Assembly: GCF_000371785.1 (NCBI RefSeq)
Contig: NZ_AQUI01000002.1
Span: 3,265,276-3,329,275 of the forward strand
DNA: 64,000 nucleotides
Direction of reading: 5' to 3'
Source of the DNA: Actinopolyspora halophila DSM 43834
GTDB taxonomy: Bacteria > Actinomycetota > Actinomycetes > Mycobacteriales > Pseudonocardiaceae
Shown: one piece after another, positions 17,159 through 27,054 of the stretch
Position numbering within the stretch: the first letter of the stretch is position 1
Layout: each line of letters starts with the position of its first letter
Translations under genes and position numbers: made by a program
Notes under the pieces: generated by a model
What the model saw: only the letters and a program-made list of their open reading frames with translations
What the model was told of the DNA's origin: nothing
Databases searched by the model: none

Positions 17159-18145
17159 TCAACGCGGGATCAGCAGGTGGCGCGGATTGTCGACGAGAAC
17201 GCGGCGGGCGTCCTCCTCGCCGAGCCCCAGCGACTTCGCCAGGGGAACGAACGTCGCGGAGACGTAGCTGTACGGCAGCTCGTGGCCGGACAGGCCCTTC
17301 GCCACGCCGATCGCGTTGCTCGACAACAGGACCCGGTCCCCGAAACCGGCCTTGACCAGCTCAACCACCAACTCGGCACGCTCCCGGTCGGAGACGTGGA
17401 ACTCGTCGTGCAGCCCCACGTGGTCCAGAGCGACGAAGGCCCCCCGGCGAGCAACCTCGAAAGCAGCCCCCGCGGCGACCGCGTCCTCGCGGTCGAGCCC
17501 ACCGACGACGACCCGATCGACGGGCAGCTTTTCGTCCAGGACCATGTCGAGCTCACCCACCGCGTCGCTGCCGTACCGGACGGAGGCCGCCACCCCCGTG
17601 TTCAGGGCGGTCCGGGCCGTGCCGCGGAAGAGGCTCTCCTCGGTGGCGGTCATACCCTCGCGACCGGCCGCGGTGACCACGAGCCCCGCCGCGGCCCGCC
17701 GCTGCACGCGCGGAACCACCATGCCCTCGGCGACCTCGGCGGTGAACAGCTCGGCGAACCTCTCGGCCGGCCACGGCGTCGGCGGATCGGTCTGCGGCGT
17801 CAGGAAATAGCCACCCAGCATCTCCTCGGGCCCCATGCCCGTGGACGCGACGATGTGCACCCCCGTCGAGCGCGAAAGCGCCTCGTGCAGCTTCACGTCA
17901 CGGCCGTGGAACATGCCCGTGCTGTCCACGATGGTCTTCCCGCCGTGCTCGCGGAAATCGGTCAACTTCCTCGCCAGGACCTCGAAGATCTCGGCGCGAT
18001 CCATGGTGACGTCGAACGCGTGCTCGGCCCCCGGGACCACGGACAACAGGGCCTCGTGGACCGCGACCATTCCCAGATCATCCGCCGGAACGGGGCCGAG
18101 GACCGTGTTGACGGTCCTGCTCCCGGCACTCCGTGCGCCCGTCAT
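17159..18145 (-). CDS. Phosphotriesterase-family protein with degenerate metal site (predicted pseudoenzyme)
   Basis: This 328-residue paralogue of the adjacent gene aligns along its whole length (shared VNTVLG, P-DLGMVAVHE, GRDV, TGVHIVA, NP-LL). Of the six metal-site residues only H30 remains. The second His is A32 (VHEA), the bridging Lys is V157 (GLVVTAAG), the third His is R190, the fourth is G216 (VVGGLD) and the catalytic Asp is N277 (SSNAIG). The fold-defining parts stay intact and there is no frameshift, so it is unlikely to be junk. It may be a structural or regulatory partner of the active paralogue. ATG 18145 is five bases after GGAAG; GTG 18151 is an alternative. Confidence 0.85.
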   Translation of the reverse strand: MTGARSAGSRTVNTVLGPVPADDLGMVAVHEALLSVVPGAEHAFDVTMDRAEIFEVLARKLTDFREHGGKTIVDSTGMFHGRDVKLHEALSRSTGVHIVASTGMGPEEMLGGYFLTPQTDPPTPWPAERFAELFTAEVAEGMVVPRVQRRAAAGLVVTAAGREGMTATEESLFRGTARTALNTGVAASVRYGSDAVGELDMVLDEKLPVDRVVVGGLDREDAVAAGAAFEVARRGAFVALDHVGLHDEFHVSDRERAELVVELVKAGFGDRVLLSSNAIGVAKGLSGHELPYSYVSATFVPLAKSLGLGEEDARRVLVDNPRHLLIPR

Positions 18146-18330
18146 CGGCACTTCCTTTCCTCAACGTCATGCCGGCGCGGCGTGGCACGCGTGGACGACC
18201 GTCCACAACGGCCTGTGCGTTGACTTCTCGCCGAGCTCGGTACAGGGGGCGGCAAAAGAAGGAGGACAGTGCACCGGGGAGCCTGACGTCCGCCTCACGG
18301 GCCGTAGTCCACTGCCTCGTCACTTACGAC

Positions 18331-18358
18331 GTTTTGAAATATTATAATGCTAAAGTTG
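18331..18358. promoter_or_regulatory. AT-rich promoter/operator element, copy 2
   Basis: This element matches the one at 12463-12490 at 23 of 28 ungapped positions, in the same orientation, and ends in the same TAAAGTTG. On the minus strand it contains TATAAT (18346-18341). It lies between gntR and the phosphotriesterase-family genes that it probably controls. Confidence 0.65.
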
Positions 18359-18399
18359 AGGAAGAAAGCCCCCACTCACGTCCGTCTCCCACCGGTGGC

Positions 18400-19143
18400 T
18401 CACCGGCTCGTGACGAAGCGGTACTTGAACTCCTCGGCCCGGTGCACCGCGGAACGCCACCCCACGGGCAGCCCCTCGGTCGTGAAGAAGGTCGTCTCGA
18501 TGACGAGCAGCGGACTCCCCTCGCTCACCCCCAGGGTCGCCGCGTGCTCGGCCGTTGCCGCCGTCGCCCAGGCCTCGTGCTCGGCCCGGTCGAGCGTGAT
18601 GCCGAAGTCCCGCTCCAGCAGCTCGAAGGCGGAACCGTTCTCGTCCAGCTCCCCGGCCGTGGGATTGAAGTCCTCCGGTGCTCGGATGTAGACGCGGGCC
18701 TCGACGAGCGGCTCGCCCTCCACCGAGATCAAACGCGTGAAGCGCAGGAGCCGCTCGTGGGCCGCACCCCCCAGCAGGTCCCGAATCCGGGACGGCGGCT
18801 CCACCCGGTCGACCCCGGAGACCGTCGAAGTCGGATGCAGGCCGCTGTCGAAGAGGTACTGGTACAAGGCCCCCGGCCGCACGTCGACCGGTCGATGTAC
18901 CCGAGCGCCCGGGACCGGGAAGGTCCCCTTGCCCTGTCTCCTGTAGACGTAGCCCTCGTCGGCGAGCTCCTTGAGCGCCTGACGGATGGGCGCCCGGCTC
19001 ACGTCGAACCGGCTGAGCAACTGCGCCTCGGTCACCGGCTGCCGGGGATCCGCGGAACCTCCGGTGATCTCCGCGCGCAGGATGTCCTTGATCTGCCTGT
19101 ACAGGGGAACCCCGGACGAGAGATCGAGTTCGCCGTCCGCCAT
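18400..19143 (-). CDS. GntR-family (HutC/UTRA type) regulator
   Basis: This 247-residue protein has an N-terminal winged HTH (VPLYRQIKDILRAEI, EAQLLSRFDVSRAPIRQALKELADEGYVYRRQGKGTF) and a C-terminal UTRA ligand-binding domain (LLRFTRLISVEGEPLVEARVYI, SPLLVIETTFFTTEGLPVGW). ATG 19143 opens the gene. It is upstream of, and in line with, the phosphotriesterase-monooxygenase-esterase series. It is therefore the best candidate to bind the AT-rich element at 18331 and its copy at 12463 (inference). Confidence 0.87.
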   Translation of the reverse strand: MADGELDLSSGVPLYRQIKDILRAEITGGSADPRQPVTEAQLLSRFDVSRAPIRQALKELADEGYVYRRQGKGTFPVPGARVHRPVDVRPGALYQYLFDSGLHPTSTVSGVDRVEPPSRIRDLLGGAAHERLLRFTRLISVEGEPLVEARVYIRAPEDFNPTAGELDENGSAFELLERDFGITLDRAEHEAWATAATAEHAATLGVSEGSPLLVIETTFFTTEGLPVGWRSAVHRAEEFKYRFVTSR

Positions 19144-19342
19144 GAGTCTTCGGCCTCCACGTCGTCGGTCACCGGAGCACGTCGCCAGGCAGTCAAGCAC
19201 AGCCCACCGGGAACACGAGCGGTGCCCGCCCGTCGGTCCGCGAGACCGGACCGGCGGCGCGGACCGGAGTGACCGGGTGCGACGACCCCGCGTCCTCCGG
19301 CCGCGCACACCCTCCGTTTCCGCGACCGCACGGATGCGGACG

Positions 19343-20698
19343 TCAGCACTCGACGACGTTGACGGCCAGCCCGCCACGAGCCGTCTCCTTGTACTCGTCC
19401 TTCATGTCCTGTCCGGTGGCGCGCATGGTCGCGATGGCTTCGTCCAGGGACACGAAATGGGCTCCGTCACCGCGCAGCGCCATGCGCGCGGCCGTGACCG
19501 CTTTCACGGAAGCGACCGCGTTGCGTTCGATGCACGGAATCTGCACCAGCCCGCCGATGGGATCACACGTGAGTCCGAGGTTGTGCTCGGTGGCGATCTC
19601 GGCGGCGTTCTCGACCTGACGCGGGCCACCACCGAGCACCTCGGTGAGCCCGGCCGCGGCCATGGCACAGGCCGAACCGACCTCGCCCTGACAGCCCACT
19701 TCGGCACCGGAGATCGAGGCGTTCTCCTTGAACAACACCCCGACCGCACCGGCGGCGAGCAGAAACCGCGCGACCCCGTCGAGGTTCGCCCCCGGCACGA
19801 AGTGCCAGTAGTAGTGCAGCACGGCCGGAACGATTCCCGCCGCTCCGTTCGTGGGCGCCGTGACCACCCTGCCCCCGGCGGCGTTCTCCTCGTTGACCGC
19901 GAGCGCGTAGAGCGTGACCCACTCCATCGGATCGTCGGATGCGGACAGTTCGGCTCGCAGCTGCGCCGCCCGGCGCCGCACCTTCAGACCACCGGGCAGG
20001 TCCCCGGTGTTGCGGCACCCGCTGTCCACGCAGTCACGCATGGCGTCCCAGATGCGCAGCAGTCCGGCACGCACCGCCTCGTCGTCACGCCGGGCACGTT
20101 CGTTGGCCAGCATGACACCGCTGATCGACAGGTCGGCAACGCTCGCCCGCCGCAGCAGTTCGGCTCCCGTCGCGAACGGGTGCGGCACCTCGGTGACGTC
20201 CGGTTCGCTCCGCTCGGTCCCCGAATCGTCGCCGTCCACGACGAATCCACCACCGACCGAGTAGTACTCCACCGCCAGCAACTCACCTCCGGATTCGTCG
20301 CAGGCGGTGAAGCGCATCCCGTTGGGATGCATCGGCAGCGTCTCCCGCCGATGCATCACCAGGTCCCGATCGACGACGAAACCGATCTCACGTGCTCCGC
20401 CGAGCCACAACCGACCCGATTCACGGATCTCGTCCGCTCTCCCGGCCAGGCTCCCCGGATCGACCGCCTCCGGCCGATGTCCCTCCAGACCGAGCAGCAC
20501 GGCCTGCGAACTGCCGTGCCCGCGCCCGGTCGCCCCCAGGGAACCGAACAACTCCGCCCTGACGTGGGCGACCTCGAACAACCGCTCCGCGGAGCGCAGC
20601 CGTGCGGTGAACATCGCCGCCGCCCGCATCGGGCCGACCGTGTGGGAGCTCGACGGGCCGATTCCGATCGAGAAGAGATCGAAGACGGTCGCGGTCAT
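19343..20698 (-). CDS. sdaA: L-serine ammonia-lyase (iron-sulfur type)
   Basis: This 451-residue single-chain serine deaminase starts with the beta domain [22 protein letters not shown] and continues with the alpha domain. Its cysteines (in [26 protein letters not shown] and [18 protein letters not shown]) hold the 4Fe-4S cluster. It turns L-serine into pyruvate and ammonia. Its ATG overlaps the soxG stop by four bases. This makes sense as the end of the sarcosine route: sarcosine to glycine, glycine to serine with the released one-carbon unit, and serine to pyruvate. Confidence 0.95.
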   Translation of the reverse strand: MTATVFDLFSIGIGPSSSHTVGPMRAAAMFTARLRSAERLFEVAHVRAELFGSLGATGRGHGSSQAVLLGLEGHRPEAVDPGSLAGRADEIRESGRLWLGGAREIGFVVDRDLVMHRRETLPMHPNGMRFTACDESGGELLAVEYYSVGGGFVVDGDDSGTERSEPDVTEVPHPFATGAELLRRASVADLSISGVMLANERARRDDEAVRAGLLRIWDAMRDCVDSGCRNTGDLPGGLKVRRRAAQLRAELSASDDPMEWVTLYALAVNEENAAGGRVVTAPTNGAAGIVPAVLHYYWHFVPGANLDGVARFLLAAGAVGVLFKENASISGAEVGCQGEVGSACAMAAAGLTEVLGGGPRQVENAAEIATEHNLGLTCDPIGGLVQIPCIERNAVASVKAVTAARMALRGDGAHFVSLDEAIATMRATGQDMKDEYKETARGGLAVNVVEC

Positions 20699-21291
20699 CC
20701 GCCGCCACCTCCGTACTCGGCCGCGGCGTCGACCAGCCAGTCCGCGAGGTAGCGGGCGAACGACGAGCGCACGATCACCCAGAAGCTCGGCCGCTCCGCA
20801 TCGCGGCACACCAGGACGACCCCGGCGCGGGCCAGCAGGGTCTGCGCGCACCGGTCCGTGGCGAAACCGCGGGGGTGCAGATCGAGCGCGCACCCCTTGC
20901 TCAGCACTTCCCGGGCTCTCGGCCCCGTGACGCCGAGGATCGTCCGGTTCGCGGAGACGTCCACCACGGCCGCGTGGTCCCCGGACAGCGCGGAGTTCAC
21001 CCTGTCCTGGATGCCGTCCTGAGCGCCCTCGGGCCCCAGGACCAGCCACTCGTCCGGTCCCAACCACAACACCGATACGTCCCCGGCACGCCCGACCTCC
21101 CCGGGCTGGTTGGGCAGCATGACCCCGAGCGCGGTACCGATGCGCTCGGCGGCCGGGCTCTTGGGGTCCACGCGCACGTCGACCTGCGCGCGGAACGGCA
21201 CCTCGGCGATGTCCAGGCACCCCGGTACCGAGTGCCGGGACAGCACGTCGCCGTAGGTGGCCAGCGGGGACTCGGCATACATCTCAGCCAT
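20695..21291 (-). CDS. soxG: Sarcosine oxidase gamma subunit
   Basis: This 198-residue small subunit of heterotetrameric sarcosine oxidase resembles a folate-binding T-protein fragment: [48 protein letters not shown] and [20 protein letters not shown]. It overlaps soxA by eight bases and sdaA by four, so its level is tied to both. It has no catalytic site of its own and completes the tetramer. Confidence 0.92.
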   Translation of the reverse strand: MAEMYAESPLATYGDVLSRHSVPGCLDIAEVPFRAQVDVRVDPKSPAAERIGTALGVMLPNQPGEVGRAGDVSVLWLGPDEWLVLGPEGAQDGIQDRVNSALSGDHAAVVDVSANRTILGVTGPRAREVLSKGCALDLHPRGFATDRCAQTLLARAGVVLVCRDAERPSFWVIVRSSFARYLADWLVDAAAEYGGGGG

Positions 21292-24127
21292 CGCGGCGCG
21301 CTCCCTCCTTGTCGTAGAAGACGGGTTCGGTGACGGTGACCGGAACCAACCGGTCGCCGACGGGGCTGTAGAGGACCTCCCCGATCCGGTCGCGACCGCT
21401 CTTCACCACTGCCAGCGCGAACCCTCGGCCGAGGGCGGCGCTGCGGTAGCTGGAGGTGACGTGGCCCAGCATCGGCACCGGGGGTTCCGGAAGCTCGGCG
21501 CCTTCCACCAGCTGGGCGCCTTCCGGTAGGACGAGGTCGGTGTCCTCGGGCAGCAGTCCGACGAACTGCTTGCGGTCCGCGCGTGCGGTGTCCGGCCGGC
21601 TGAAGGAGCGCTTGCCGAGGAAGTCGTCCTTCTTCTTCGACACCGCCCAGCTCATGCCGAGGTCGTAGGGGGTGATCGTGCCGTCGGTGTCCTGGCCGAC
21701 GATCGGGAACCCCTTCTCCGCACGCAGGACGTGCATCGTCTCCGTGCCGTACGGGGTGATCCTCTCCGGTGCGCCCGCGTCGACGAGTGCTTCCCAGAGC
21801 TCCCGTCCGTACCACCAGGGCACGTTGATCTCGAAGGCCAACTCGCCGGAGAAGCTGATCCGGCAGACCCGGGCACGGCGGCCGGCCACGAGGCCGTCGC
21901 GCCAGGACATGAACGGAAAGCTGTCGTTGTCCAGCTCGATGCCGGCGGCCACGCGGGACAGCACCCGCCGGGACTCCGGTCCCACCAGGGCGATGGTGGC
22001 CCACTGCTCGGTCACCGAGGTGAGGTGGACCCGCAGGTGGGGCCACTCGTTCTGCAGCCAGTCCTCCAGGTGTGCCAGCACGTTCGCGGCGTTTCCCGAG
22101 GTCGTCGTCGCGAGGAAACGATGCTCGCCCGCGCGCGTGACGGTGCCGTCGTCGAAGACCATGCCGTCGGCGGTGCACATCACGCCGTAGCGGATCCGGC
22201 CGACCTTGAGCGTGCTCATCCTGTTCGTGTAGACGAGGTCGAGGAACTCGGCCGCGTCGGGCCCCTGCACGTCGATCTTGCCGAGCGTGGAGACGTCCTG
22301 GATGGCCACGGACTCGCGGGCCGCGCGGCACTCGCGCAGCACGGCGGTTTCCATGTCCTCACCGGCCCGCGGGTAGTACCAGGGGCGCTTCCACTGCCCC
22401 ACGTTCTCGAACGGAGCGCCCTGCTCGACGTGCCAGTCGTGCATGGCGGTCACCCTGATCGGGTCGTACAGGTCTCCTCGGTCCCGGCCTGCCAGCGCGG
22501 CGAAGGCGACCGGGGTGTACGGGGCGCGGAACGTGGTCGTGCCGAGCTCGGCGACCTCGGATCCCAGCGCTTCGGCGATGACTCCGGTGGCCAACGTCCC
22601 CGACGTCTTGCCCTGGTCGTGCGCGGTGCCGATCGTGGTGTAGCGCTTGACGTGCTCGACATTGCGCATACCCGCTCCCACTGCGCGCCGCACGTCGGCG
22701 ACCGTGGCGTCGCGAGCCTGGTCGACGAACTGCGTCGAGCCGTCGGAATCCCCGGGGGCGGGCACGACCCACAGGTTCCTGCCCTTGAGCACGGGCATGC
22801 TCTCGGTTCTGGGCAATGGTCCCGTCTCGGCCTCGAAACCGGTGGCCCGCGCCGCCTCCGTCCCGGCATCGGCACCGCTGCGCAGGCACTCACCCGTGGT
22901 GAACGAGCCGGCCGCCGCGCCGATCGACCGCACGGCCTGTTCGGAGCCGTCCGGGACGAACGCACCGATGCTCTCGACGAAGCGCACCGCTCCCCGGGCC
23001 TGACTGTGCAGGTGCACGGCCGGATTCCACCCACCGGAGACGAGCAGCAGGTCGCAGGTGACGACTTGGCGAACGTTGGTGCTCTGGTTCCCCTCCCGGC
23101 GCAGGGGGGACAGGTGCGCACTCGTGACCCGGTCGGTACCCGACGTGCTGACCACGGCGGTATCGGCGTGGATCCTGATTCCCCGTTTGGTGCACTGCGA
23201 CGCCCAGTAGGTCGACACGACCTCACGCGCGTCCACGATGCCCGCGATCTCGACCCCGTGGTCGTGCAGATCGATCGCCGCCGCGTAAGCACTGTCATTG
23301 GTGGTGAACACGACCGCGCGACGCCCCGGGCGCACCGCGTAACGGCGCAGGTACGTGTGCGCGGCTCCCGCCAGCATGATCCCCGGGCGATCATTGCCCG
23401 AGAACACCAGCGGACGCTCGTGGGCCCCGGTGGCCAGCACGACCTCGCGCGCCCGGATCCGCCAGACGCGCTGACGACTGCTCGCGTCCTCTCCCCGGTG
23501 CTCGACGGCGACCAGGTAGTTGTCCTCGTAGCAGCCGAACACGGTGGTGCGTGTCAGCAGGCGCACCTCGGGGTGAGCGGCCAGCTCCTCGGTGACTCCG
23601 TCGATCCACTGCTCGGGCGCGGCACCGTCGAGCGTCTCCCCGCGCCCGAGCAGAGTGCCCCCGAATTCGGAATCGGCGTCGGCGAGGATCACCCGAGCGC
23701 CGCTGCGAGCCGCGTTCACCGCCGCGGCCAGTCCGGCGGGACCGGCCCCGACGACCAGCACGTCACAGTGGACGTGCATCGCGTCGTAGTGCTCGGGATC
23801 CTCCTCCGTGGCCAGTCTTCCCTTCCCGAGCAACCCGCTCGCCCGCAGACCGTCGTGGACTTCGACCGTGGTCGCCGGGAGCATGGGTTCCGGAAACGGC
23901 CGCTCGATCTGCACCAGCGCGTTGGGTTCCTCCGACCCGGCCGCCACGATGCCGCGCGGGCGACCGTGCTTGATGCTCGTGGTGACCTGGTGGACGCCGT
24001 GGGCCAGCAGCGCGGAAGCCAGCGTGTCGCCCCGGTAGCCCTCGTAGTCGTGCCCGTCGAAGCGGAACCGCACCGGCCGGTCCCGGTCGATCCGGCCGCC
24101 CTCGGCAAGCCTGAACTCGTTGCTCAC
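21284..24127 (-). CDS. soxA: Sarcosine oxidase alpha subunit
   Basis: This 947-residue subunit has an N-terminal ferredoxin-like part (RFRFDGHDYEGYRGDTLASALLA), a dinucleotide-binding domain (VLVVGAGPAGLAAAVNAARSG) with a second nucleotide motif, and a C-terminal GcvT-like tetrahydrofolate domain (about residues 570-947, with LRAEKGFPIVGQDTDGTITP). It binds NAD and folate and forms 5,10-methylene-THF from the sarcosine methyl group. The GTG start at 24127 overlaps the soxD stop by four bases. The internal tunnel and FMN site are shared with SoxB. Confidence 0.94.
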   Translation of the reverse strand: MSNEFRLAEGGRIDRDRPVRFRFDGHDYEGYRGDTLASALLAHGVHQVTTSIKHGRPRGIVAAGSEEPNALVQIERPFPEPMLPATTVEVHDGLRASGLLGKGRLATEEDPEHYDAMHVHCDVLVVGAGPAGLAAAVNAARSGARVILADADSEFGGTLLGRGETLDGAAPEQWIDGVTEELAAHPEVRLLTRTTVFGCYEDNYLVAVEHRGEDASSRQRVWRIRAREVVLATGAHERPLVFSGNDRPGIMLAGAAHTYLRRYAVRPGRRAVVFTTNDSAYAAAIDLHDHGVEIAGIVDAREVVSTYWASQCTKRGIRIHADTAVVSTSGTDRVTSAHLSPLRREGNQSTNVRQVVTCDLLLVSGGWNPAVHLHSQARGAVRFVESIGAFVPDGSEQAVRSIGAAAGSFTTGECLRSGADAGTEAARATGFEAETGPLPRTESMPVLKGRNLWVVPAPGDSDGSTQFVDQARDATVADVRRAVGAGMRNVEHVKRYTTIGTAHDQGKTSGTLATGVIAEALGSEVAELGTTTFRAPYTPVAFAALAGRDRGDLYDPIRVTAMHDWHVEQGAPFENVGQWKRPWYYPRAGEDMETAVLRECRAARESVAIQDVSTLGKIDVQGPDAAEFLDLVYTNRMSTLKVGRIRYGVMCTADGMVFDDGTVTRAGEHRFLATTTSGNAANVLAHLEDWLQNEWPHLRVHLTSVTEQWATIALVGPESRRVLSRVAAGIELDNDSFPFMSWRDGLVAGRRARVCRISFSGELAFEINVPWWYGRELWEALVDAGAPERITPYGTETMHVLRAEKGFPIVGQDTDGTITPYDLGMSWAVSKKKDDFLGKRSFSRPDTARADRKQFVGLLPEDTDLVLPEGAQLVEGAELPEPPVPMLGHVTSSYRSAALGRGFALAVVKSGRDRIGEVLYSPVGDRLVPVTVTEPVFYDKEGARRDG

Positions 24128-24402
24128 GTCGTCACCGTCCTCGCGTGGTTCGTGCTGTCGGCGGGAAGAACGCGGTTGGTGCGGGTGTCGCGGCGCACGG
24201 TGAACCAGCGGCGACATCCGGACGCGTGTGACCAGCGCTCGGTGAACACGCCCTTCGGGTTGTCCCGGAAGAACAGGAAAGTCGCCCAGTCCGCGTCGGA
24301 CACCGACTGCGGGTCGTCCGGACAGTGCACGTCGGCCTGGCCGCCGTAGTGGAACTCGATCTCGTTGCGCGGACCGCACCACGGGCACGGGATGAGCATC
24401 AT
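24124..24402 (-). CDS. soxD: Sarcosine oxidase delta subunit (zinc-binding)
   Basis: This 92-residue protein begins MMLIPCPWCGPRNEIEF and has the CxxC pair plus the later VHCP cysteine and nearby His that bind zinc in SoxD. The family end WFTVRRDT is also present. ATG 24402 has AGGAGG six bases upstream. It is coupled to soxA by a GTGA overlap and follows soxB by 13 bases. Confidence 0.93.
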   Translation of the reverse strand: MMLIPCPWCGPRNEIEFHYGGQADVHCPDDPQSVSDADWATFLFFRDNPKGVFTERWSHASGCRRWFTVRRDTRTNRVLPADSTNHARTVTT

Positions 24403-24415
24403 CGTTGTCCTCCTT

Positions 24416-25648
24416 TCAGTGAGCGACACCGGCGGCACCGTGCTCGTCGACCAGGGCGCCGGTGGTGAAGCGGTCCAGGGAGAAGGGGGCGTTGAGCGGG
24501 TGCGGCTCGTCGTGGGCGATGGTGTGCGCGTAGCACCAGCCCACTCCGGGAGTGGCCTTGAACCCCCCGGTGCCCCAGCCGCAGTTGACGTACAACCCCT
24601 CCAGGGGCGTCAGGCCCGTGATCGCCGAGGCGTCCGGGGTCACGTCGACGACACCGCCCCAGGTGCGCAGCACGTGGGCACGGGCGAACATCGGGAACAG
24701 CTCGACGGCCGCGGTCATCTCGCGCTCGATGGTGTGGAAGGCCCCGCGCTGGCTGTAGGAGTTGTAGGAGTCGATGCCCGCCCCGAGAACGAGCTCTCCC
24801 TTGTGGGCCTGGCTGACATAGACGTGCACCGAGTTGGACATGACCACGGTCGGGTGCACCGGCTCCAGCAGTTCGGAGACCAGTGCCTGCAACGGGTGGC
24901 TCTGGATCGGCAGCCGCAGGCCGAGCGTGTCGGCCAGCGCCGAGGTGTGCCCGGCGGCGGCCAGCGCCACCTTGCCCGCGCGGATGGGTCCGCGCGTGGT
25001 CTCCACTCCCACCACCCGGTCACCGACGCGTTCGAATCCCGTGACCTCGCACCCCTGGATGAGATCCACCCCCATCCGGTCGAGGGCCCGGGCGAACCCC
25101 CAGGCGACGTGGTCGTGCTTGGCGATGCCGGCCCGCGGCTGCCACGTCGCCCCCAGCACCGGGTACCGCAGGTCCTCGGAGGTGTTCAGGATCGGGCAGA
25201 TCTCGGCGACCTGCTGCGGATCGAGCCATTCGGCGTCCACGCCGTTGAGTCTGTTGGCGTTGACCCGCCGAACGCTGTCGCGGACTTCCTGCAGCGAGTG
25301 CGCCAGGTTCAGCACACCGCGCTGACTGAACAGCAGGGGGTAGTCCAGTTCCTCCTCGAGTCCCTCCCAGAGCTTCAGCGCGTGCTCGTACAGCCCCGCG
25401 CTCTCGTCCCAGAGGTAGTTCGAGCGGATGATCGTGGTGTTGCGGGCCATGTTGCCACCGGCCAGCCAACCGCGCTCCAGCACGGCGACGTTGGTGATGC
25501 CGTGGTTTCTGGCCAGGTAGTAGGCGGTGGCCAACCCGTGACCACCACCACCGACGATCACCACGTCGTAGGAGGATTTCGGTTCCGGCGAGTGCCACAG
25601 CCGGTCGGGGTGTTCGGGCAGCTCTGCTCCCGGGGTACGCGGCGTCAT
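24416..25648 (-). CDS. soxB: Sarcosine oxidase beta subunit (FAD/FMN, catalytic)
   Basis: This 410-residue DAO-fold subunit has the FAD motif [20 protein letters not shown]. It also has [34 protein letters not shown], which includes the histidine region used for the covalent flavin in this family, and the C-terminal [20 protein letters not shown]. It oxidises sarcosine (N-methylglycine) to glycine, with H2O2 and a one-carbon unit passed to folate. ATG 25648 follows GGAGG by six bases and overlaps the stop of a 62-codon gene. Confidence 0.94.
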   Translation of the reverse strand: MTPRTPGAELPEHPDRLWHSPEPKSSYDVVIVGGGGHGLATAYYLARNHGITNVAVLERGWLAGGNMARNTTIIRSNYLWDESAGLYEHALKLWEGLEEELDYPLLFSQRGVLNLAHSLQEVRDSVRRVNANRLNGVDAEWLDPQQVAEICPILNTSEDLRYPVLGATWQPRAGIAKHDHVAWGFARALDRMGVDLIQGCEVTGFERVGDRVVGVETTRGPIRAGKVALAAAGHTSALADTLGLRLPIQSHPLQALVSELLEPVHPTVVMSNSVHVYVSQAHKGELVLGAGIDSYNSYSQRGAFHTIEREMTAAVELFPMFARAHVLRTWGGVVDVTPDASAITGLTPLEGLYVNCGWGTGGFKATPGVGWCYAHTIAHDEPHPLNAPFSLDRFTTGALVDEHGAAGVAH

Positions 25649-25833
25649 CGGAAGCCTCCGTTCCGGTCGTAGTAGAGGGGGTGTTCGGCGGGCGGCGCTT
25701 CGGTGCGGGCACGTAGCCGGGTGCTGGTGGCTCCGCCGGTGTCGGGGTCCGGCGACACCCACGTCTTCGGTTCCACGACAGTCGCCCGAACGTGCGATGG
25801 GGCGCGGATGACACGGGGCCGCGTGAATGTCAT
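25645..25833 (-). CDS. Small leader protein of the sarcosine oxidase operon (unknown function)
   Basis: This 62-residue reading frame has ATG at 25833 with GGAAGGA eight bases upstream, and its stop overlaps the soxB start as ATGA. The sequence [19 protein letters not shown] ends in [15 protein letters not shown] and has no cysteine, no membrane segment and no recognised domain. The overlap and ribosome site argue that it is translated. It may only serve to couple soxB translation, or be a small accessory protein. Confidence 0.6.
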   Translation of the reverse strand: MTFTRPRVIRAPSHVRATVVEPKTWVSPDPDTGGATSTRLRARTEAPPAEHPLYYDRNGGFR

Positions 25834-25917
25834 GAAAGTGGTCCTTCCGGGAGACCTGGCAGCGACGAGCCGGCGGGAGAACATCAGAACGACAACGGGC
25901 CGACACTGGGTCGACGA

Positions 25918-25929
25918 CTGATATATCAG
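25918..25929. promoter_or_regulatory. Perfect palindrome CTGATATATCAG, probable GntR operator
   Basis: The 12-base palindrome lies 23 bases before the gntR start and 85 bases above the sox leader gene, in the only short AT-rich patch of this divergent intergenic region. A GntR/FCD dimer bound here could repress both directions. Confidence 0.65.
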
Positions 25930-25951
25930 ATTCTCCATTAGAGTAGGACTC

Positions 25952-26623
25952 GTGGATTCCGAAGTCAACAGCTCCGCCGTCGCCGGCAGTCGAACGGGCC
26001 GCGGACTGTCCGAACACGCCTACACGACACTGCGCGACATGATCGTCACGCTCGAGCTCCCACCGGGGTCACCGATTCACGAGGAGCGGCTCGGACGCAG
26101 CATCCACGTCGGCCGCACCCCCATGCGCGAGGCGATCAAGCGGCTCGAGTCCGAGGATCTCGTGGTGATCTACCCACGACGCGGCACCTTCGTCGCGGAC
26201 ATCAACATCACCGATCACGGGCTCATCGCCGAGGTCCGCAGAAACCTGGAAGGACAGGCGGCGCGCAGCGCGGCCGCCCGGGCCTCCGAGGCGGAGCGGA
26301 CCGAGCTGGCCGAGCTGGCGGACCGGATCGGGCAGCAGCAGGACGATGCGGGCATGATGCGACTGGACACCGAGATTCACCGCGCTCTCTACCACTGCAC
26401 CGGGAATCGGTACCTGGAATCCACGCTGAACCACTACTACAACCTGACGCTGCGGATCTGGTACCTCTTCCTGGCCCGGCTCCCCGGCATGCCCGAGCAC
26501 ATCGCGGAACACGAGCGCCTGCTGCGCGCGATCATCTCCGGCCAGGGCGAACTCGCCGCGCAGATCGCCACTTCCCACGTCGAGCATTTCGAGAACGCCG
26601 TTTTCGCGGCTCTCCGGGAGTAG
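25952..26623 (+). CDS. GntR/FCD regulator divergent from the sarcosine oxidase operon
   Basis: This 223-residue protein has a winged HTH ([54 protein letters not shown]) and a C-terminal FCD domain with metal-binding Asp/His residues ([37 protein letters not shown]). GTG 25952 is preceded by GAGTAGGA. Its divergent position and the palindrome in the shared promoter region suggest that it controls sox genes in response to sarcosine, betaine or glycine metabolites (inference). Confidence 0.88.
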   Translation: MDSEVNSSAVAGSRTGRGLSEHAYTTLRDMIVTLELPPGSPIHEERLGRSIHVGRTPMREAIKRLESEDLVVIYPRRGTFVADINITDHGLIAEVRRNLEGQAARSAAARASEAERTELAELADRIGQQQDDAGMMRLDTEIHRALYHCTGNRYLESTLNHYYNLTLRIWYLFLARLPGMPEHIAEHERLLRAIISGQGELAAQIATSHVEHFENAVFAALRE

Positions 26624-27054
26624 CCGCACGGTCGGGCCCAGCCCGTGCCCGTCGCACCGAGCACCAAGCACGGGTCGAACACGCCGCGTCGACCACGATG
26701 GCCGCACCGCGTGTCTCCGCGGACCGCGAACCACCCGCCCCCAGGCCCGGCGGCAGGGCGCCGCAGTCGACGACCCCGCAACCCGGGCGGACACGCAAGA
26801 GGCGTCGCGGGACGGTTCGTCCCGCACCGCGATCACGGTGATCCGCGTACCACCCGATGTCGTTCGCGGCAGTGCTCGCCGAAGAAGGGCGGGGACACGA
26901 CCCACGTCATCTCCCCGCCCATCGAGCACACGACGACGTGACTCGCTCCGGAACCGGGCCCGTCCGCCGCACGTCCGAGCCCGGCACTCATTCGACCGCG
27001 CAGTCCGCACCCGGACTGCCAGCGATCGTCACGCGGTACCGGAGTCCCGCGTCA
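26624..27054. other. Intergenic stretch between convergent genes
   Basis: About 430 bases without a supported gene. Just after the gntR stop, GCACGG..CCGTGC-like pairing around 26627-26650 could form a weak terminator hairpin. Nothing else stands out. Confidence 0.4.

Noticed and set aside
21731-24349. Plus-strand open frame of about 870 codons
   Set aside because: It lies opposite soxA, which has clear domains; the antisense frame has none.
25834-25917. Glycine riboswitch before the sarcosine oxidase operon
   Set aside because: The leader is too short and lacks the paired aptamer pattern.
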